A stretch of DNA of 64,000 nt from Helicobacter trogontum (GTDB taxonomy: Bacteria > Campylobacterota > Campylobacteria > Campylobacterales > Helicobacteraceae). Shown here in pieces: positions 61,774 to 64,000 of the stretch. The stretch is from the NCBI RefSeq assembly GCF_000765905.2, contig NZ_JRPL02000004.1, positions 1 to 64,000 of the forward strand, given 5' to 3'. Both the position numbers and the translations under genes were made by a program. The notes beneath the pieces are model-generated. The model saw only the letters and a program-made list of their open reading frames with translations. It ran no database searches and was not told where the DNA came from. Each line of letters begins with the position of its first letter. The first letter of the stretch is position 1.

Positions 61774-62705
61774 TATCCACAGGATAGCACTTTTATAGTC
61801 TGCAAGACTAGTGATGTTATGTTATAAGCAGTACTTTGGATAAAAATCAATATATCATCTCTTAAGATTTTGTCAAGTAGCAATGAATTTTAAAGATAGA
61901 ATCTAAGTACTTCCTATAAAATTATCCAACAAATTGGACTGCAATTTATTCTAAGAAGCCTTATCTAGATTATTTTTTATCAAGCTTTCTCCCTAATTTA
62001 CATAATAATACTCTTCTATGTAACTTTTTCATACAATTATTTTAAGTATCAAGTACTTAAAATCTAGCCATGATAATGCACAATAATTTAATAATATAAA
62101 GACCAACACACATGTCTCACAAGAAATTTTAATACAAGTATAAGTTTTCTTGCATTTATAATGAATCTCACCGCACTCCATATAATAAATATTGTCAAAT
62201 TTTGATAAGCTTAAATCTTTATGAGAAATAACCTTAAAGATCAAAGAAATGGGCTGATATTTCCATATTACAATCTTTAGGGACTTGAAAATAATAGATC
62301 TTTAATTCTATACTGCATTGATAATGACTTTATGCTCTTACATATTTCAATAGATAGAATCTAATATCATAAAATTAATATGAAACAAAAAAACGGGAAA
62401 CACAAGTTAACTTACATGACCACCTAGAAAAGATACTTAACCATCATATATTATCTCTAAGAGTAATATTCTAAATTGCAATCTTATCTACACCTTTGAA
62501 GTATAAAATTTAAAACTATACATTATTGTGCTATACTTTAACACATGAGCTTATCTAACTATACTCTAAAAACATGTGGAATCTTTTTTATAATACAATG
62601 AAATCATATAGAAATATCTTCACATACCGTTGCATTCTGTGTTCATAATGCATTAGGTAAATGTATTTAAGAGTTTAGCAACAAATAAACAAAGAAAGGA
62701 AAAAC
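61774..62705. other. Long AT-rich spacer, no gene seen
   Basis: About 930 bases between rnc and the PhnA-domain gene. It contains TAGAATCTA at 61897-61905 and 62355-62363. A minus-strand frame at 62029-62244 lacks a ribosome binding site. No RNA gene was recognised. Confidence 0.45.
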
Positions 62706-62915
62706 ATGGCAAAAGATGCAAATGGAGTGACTTTAAATGCAGGTGATAGTGTTAGTGTTATTAAGGATTTAAAAGTAAAGGGTGCACAAAGCACAATCAA
62801 ACGAGGAACAACGATAAAAAACATACGACTAACAAGCAAAGATGATGAAATCGAAGCTAAAATAGATAAATGTGGTGTCATAGTCTTAAAAACTTGTTTC
62901 TTGAAAAAAATTTGA
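62706..62915 (+). CDS. PhnA/YjdM C-terminal domain protein
   Basis: A 69-residue protein made only of the PhnA C-terminal (SH3-like) domain: KDANGVTLNAGDSVSVIKDLKVKGAQSTIKRGTTIKNIRL and EAKIDKCGVIVLKTCFLKK. Full YjdM/PhnA proteins also have an N-terminal zinc ribbon, absent here. The older link to alkylphosphonate use is doubtful, and the function is not known. GAAAGGA precedes the ATG. Confidence 0.88.
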   Translation: MAKDANGVTLNAGDSVSVIKDLKVKGAQSTIKRGTTIKNIRLTSKDDEIEAKIDKCGVIVLKTCFLKKI

Positions 62916-63323
62916 CATCCACTACAATCTTTTCTTATCTCTCATTGATAAAAGTTGTTGTATTACACAATATTCTACTAATAGAAATACAAGCAATACA
63001 AAGAAGTAGATATTCTTCTGATGTATAGGTTTTAAAACTCGTATGCAAAGGTTGTTAATGGGAGTTTTAGAATCTCATGTCCCCTTGCAACATTACACGC
63101 TGCTTATAATAACCTATAAAACATAAAAAAGAGGCAAAACTATTAAATAGAAAACACTAGATGAAAGCTAATATATATAAAGTATAAAAAAGAAAGAGGC
63201 GAAAAGCCCCTTTATAGTAGAAGTAAAAACGCTAACACGATACTGTGTAATCAGACTGCACAAATAGATACTAAATACTTATCGCTAAGCCTGATGGTTA
63301 AAACAAGTTTATAAACCCATATA
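62916..63323. other. Intergenic spacer with rpsR terminator
   Basis: About 400 bases between the convergent PhnA-domain and rpsR genes. Apart from the terminator at 63186-63213 no feature is seen. Confidence 0.5.
63186..63213 (-). terminator. Rho-independent terminator of the ssb-rpsR operon
   Basis: On the minus strand AAAGGGGC and GCCTCTTT form a stem with one mismatch around a TTTTC loop, followed by CTTTTTTATA. It lies about 110 bases past the rpsR stop. Confidence 0.65.
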
Positions 63324-63578
63324 TTACAACTTAAAAGGATTTTCAACAACCTTTTTCCTATCTACAACATAAGGTATAAGTGCCATATGTCTAGCTCGTT
63401 TAATAGCTACTTCAACCCTTTCTTGCCACTTCTTAGAGTTTCCTGTAAGTCGGCGTGGCATAATCTTATAACGCTCTGAGAGAGAATGTTTCAAAAGCTC
63501 AACATCTTTATAATCAATAAAATCAATCTTTGCCTCTGTATATTTACAATACCTTTTTGAATATTTTTTTCTTTCCAT
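63324..63578 (-). CDS. rpsR: 30S ribosomal protein S18
   Basis: An 84-residue basic protein of the small subunit platform. [28 protein letters not shown] and [13 protein letters not shown] are the S18 signature. It follows ssb by 36 bases, as in the common rpsF-ssb-rpsR operon. Confidence 0.97.
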   Translation of the reverse strand: MERKKYSKRYCKYTEAKIDFIDYKDVELLKHSLSERYKIMPRRLTGNSKKWQERVEVAIKRARHMALIPYVVDRKKVVENPFKL

Positions 63579-63614
63579 AATATACTTTTCCTTTCACATA
63601 AAATTTATTAACAT

Positions 63615-64000
63615 CTAAAATGGAATCTCTTCTTCGTCAATATCAATAACTGGTGGCTCAATACTGCTACCCTGCATTGTCATGGCATTATCTTGCTGCA
63701 TATTGGGTGAATATGGATTACCAACATTCCTTTGATATGACTGGGGCTGATAACCTTGCTGCTGAGTATAGTTAGAATCATAACCGCCATTATAGTTAGC
63801 TGCCTGTTCATGAGTATTTTGCCCATACTCACCTTGCTGTCTTGTATCAAGCATCTGCATACTCTCAGCAATAATCGTATGCTTACTCCTTTTACCACCT
63901 TGCTGATCAGTCCATGTCTCAAAGTTAAGGCGACCTTCTATGAGTACTTTAGAACCTTTCCTTAAATATTGATTTGCGACCTCAGCAGTGCGTCCAAAAA
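63615..64000 (-). CDS. ssb: Single-stranded DNA-binding protein (3' part)
   Basis: It coats single-stranded DNA in replication and repair. Only the C-terminal ~128 codons are in the window; the gene runs past position 64000. The end of the OB fold is seen as EVANQYLRKGSKVLIEGRL. A Gln/Asn/Tyr/Gly-rich flexible linker follows, then the acidic tip DIDEEEIPF, which recruits repair and replication partners. Confidence 0.95.
   Translation of the reverse strand, partial: FGRTAEVANQYLRKGSKVLIEGRLNFETWTDQQGGKRSKHTIIAESMQMLDTRQQGEYGQNTHEQAANYNGGYDSNYTQQQGYQPQSYQRNVGNPYSPNMQQDNAMTMQGSSIEPPVIDIDEEEIPF

Noticed and set aside
62029-62244. 71-codon cysteine-containing minus-strand frame
   Set aside because: No ribosome binding site or promoter, and the sequence resembles random AT-rich translation.
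1-64000. CRISPR arrays, IS elements, tRNA or rRNA genes
   Set aside because: No regularly spaced repeats, transposase frames, T-loop (GGTTCGAATCC-like) or rRNA sequences were recognised on reading both strands; a tRNAscan or Infernal run would settle this.

Overview
The window looks like a chromosomal segment of an enterohepatic-type Helicobacter or a close Campylobacterota relative. The evidence is the low G+C, coding regions split between both strands, and Helicobacter-like proteins: HydABCD hydrogenase, CheV, a UPF0323 lipoprotein, an LpxR-type deacylase and the serS-TPR gene pair. PurL is present, which argues against H. pylori, a species that lacks de novo purine synthesis. I recognised no tRNA, rRNA, CRISPR array, IS element or prophage.

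Layout. 0-8 kb: a broken chemoreceptor gene, a class A penicillin-binding protein, rpmB and def, with tatD divergent from def, then a GlcF-like Fe-S oxidoreductase. 8-20 kb: an LpxR-type lipid A deacylase, a MotE-like protein, cheV, the serS-TPR-msrB operon, a degenerate TrpC-like protein, a cyclophilin, and an envelope cluster containing a protein that looks like a catalytically dead trypsin-fold protease. 20-24.6 kb: the hydABCD uptake hydrogenase operon. 25-38 kb: a repeat-bearing lipoprotein, queA, lptC-lptA followed by a chemoreceptor with a haem-binding CxxCH motif, a TRIC/UPF0126 channel, rimO, a 31-residue membrane ORF in front of queH, a CetB-like PAS protein, overlapping truB-csrA, and proC. 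38-51 kb: a sugar methyltransferase, a dCache chemoreceptor, an orphan amino acid permease, purL divergent from ppsA, a UPF0323 lipoprotein, recA and ttcA.

52-57 kb holds the most distinctive locus. It is a sialic acid and ganglioside-mimicry cluster closely resembling that of Campylobacter jejuni: a GT42 sialyltransferase, the tail of a second one, neuB, neuC and a CgtA-type N-acetylgalactosaminyltransferase. The last gene is interrupted by a 13-G tract that currently puts it out of frame, so it is very probably phase-variable. No neuA is visible. 57-64 kb: a minus-strand operon (ubiA/mqnP, a PilZ-like protein, a coiled-coil protein, a queuosine precursor transporter, bpt), then rnc, a PhnA-domain protein, rpsR and the 3' part of ssb, which runs off the window end.

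Themes that tie the genes together are envelope variation (LpxR, LptCA, sialylation, lipoproteins), taxis and energy sensing (CheV, MotE-like, two intact receptors, CetB-like PAS), hydrogen-driven respiration, and tRNA modification (queA, queH, a queuosine transporter, ttcA, truB). Many starts were moved downstream from the longest ORF because a Shine-Dalgarno sequence sits in front of the internal start.
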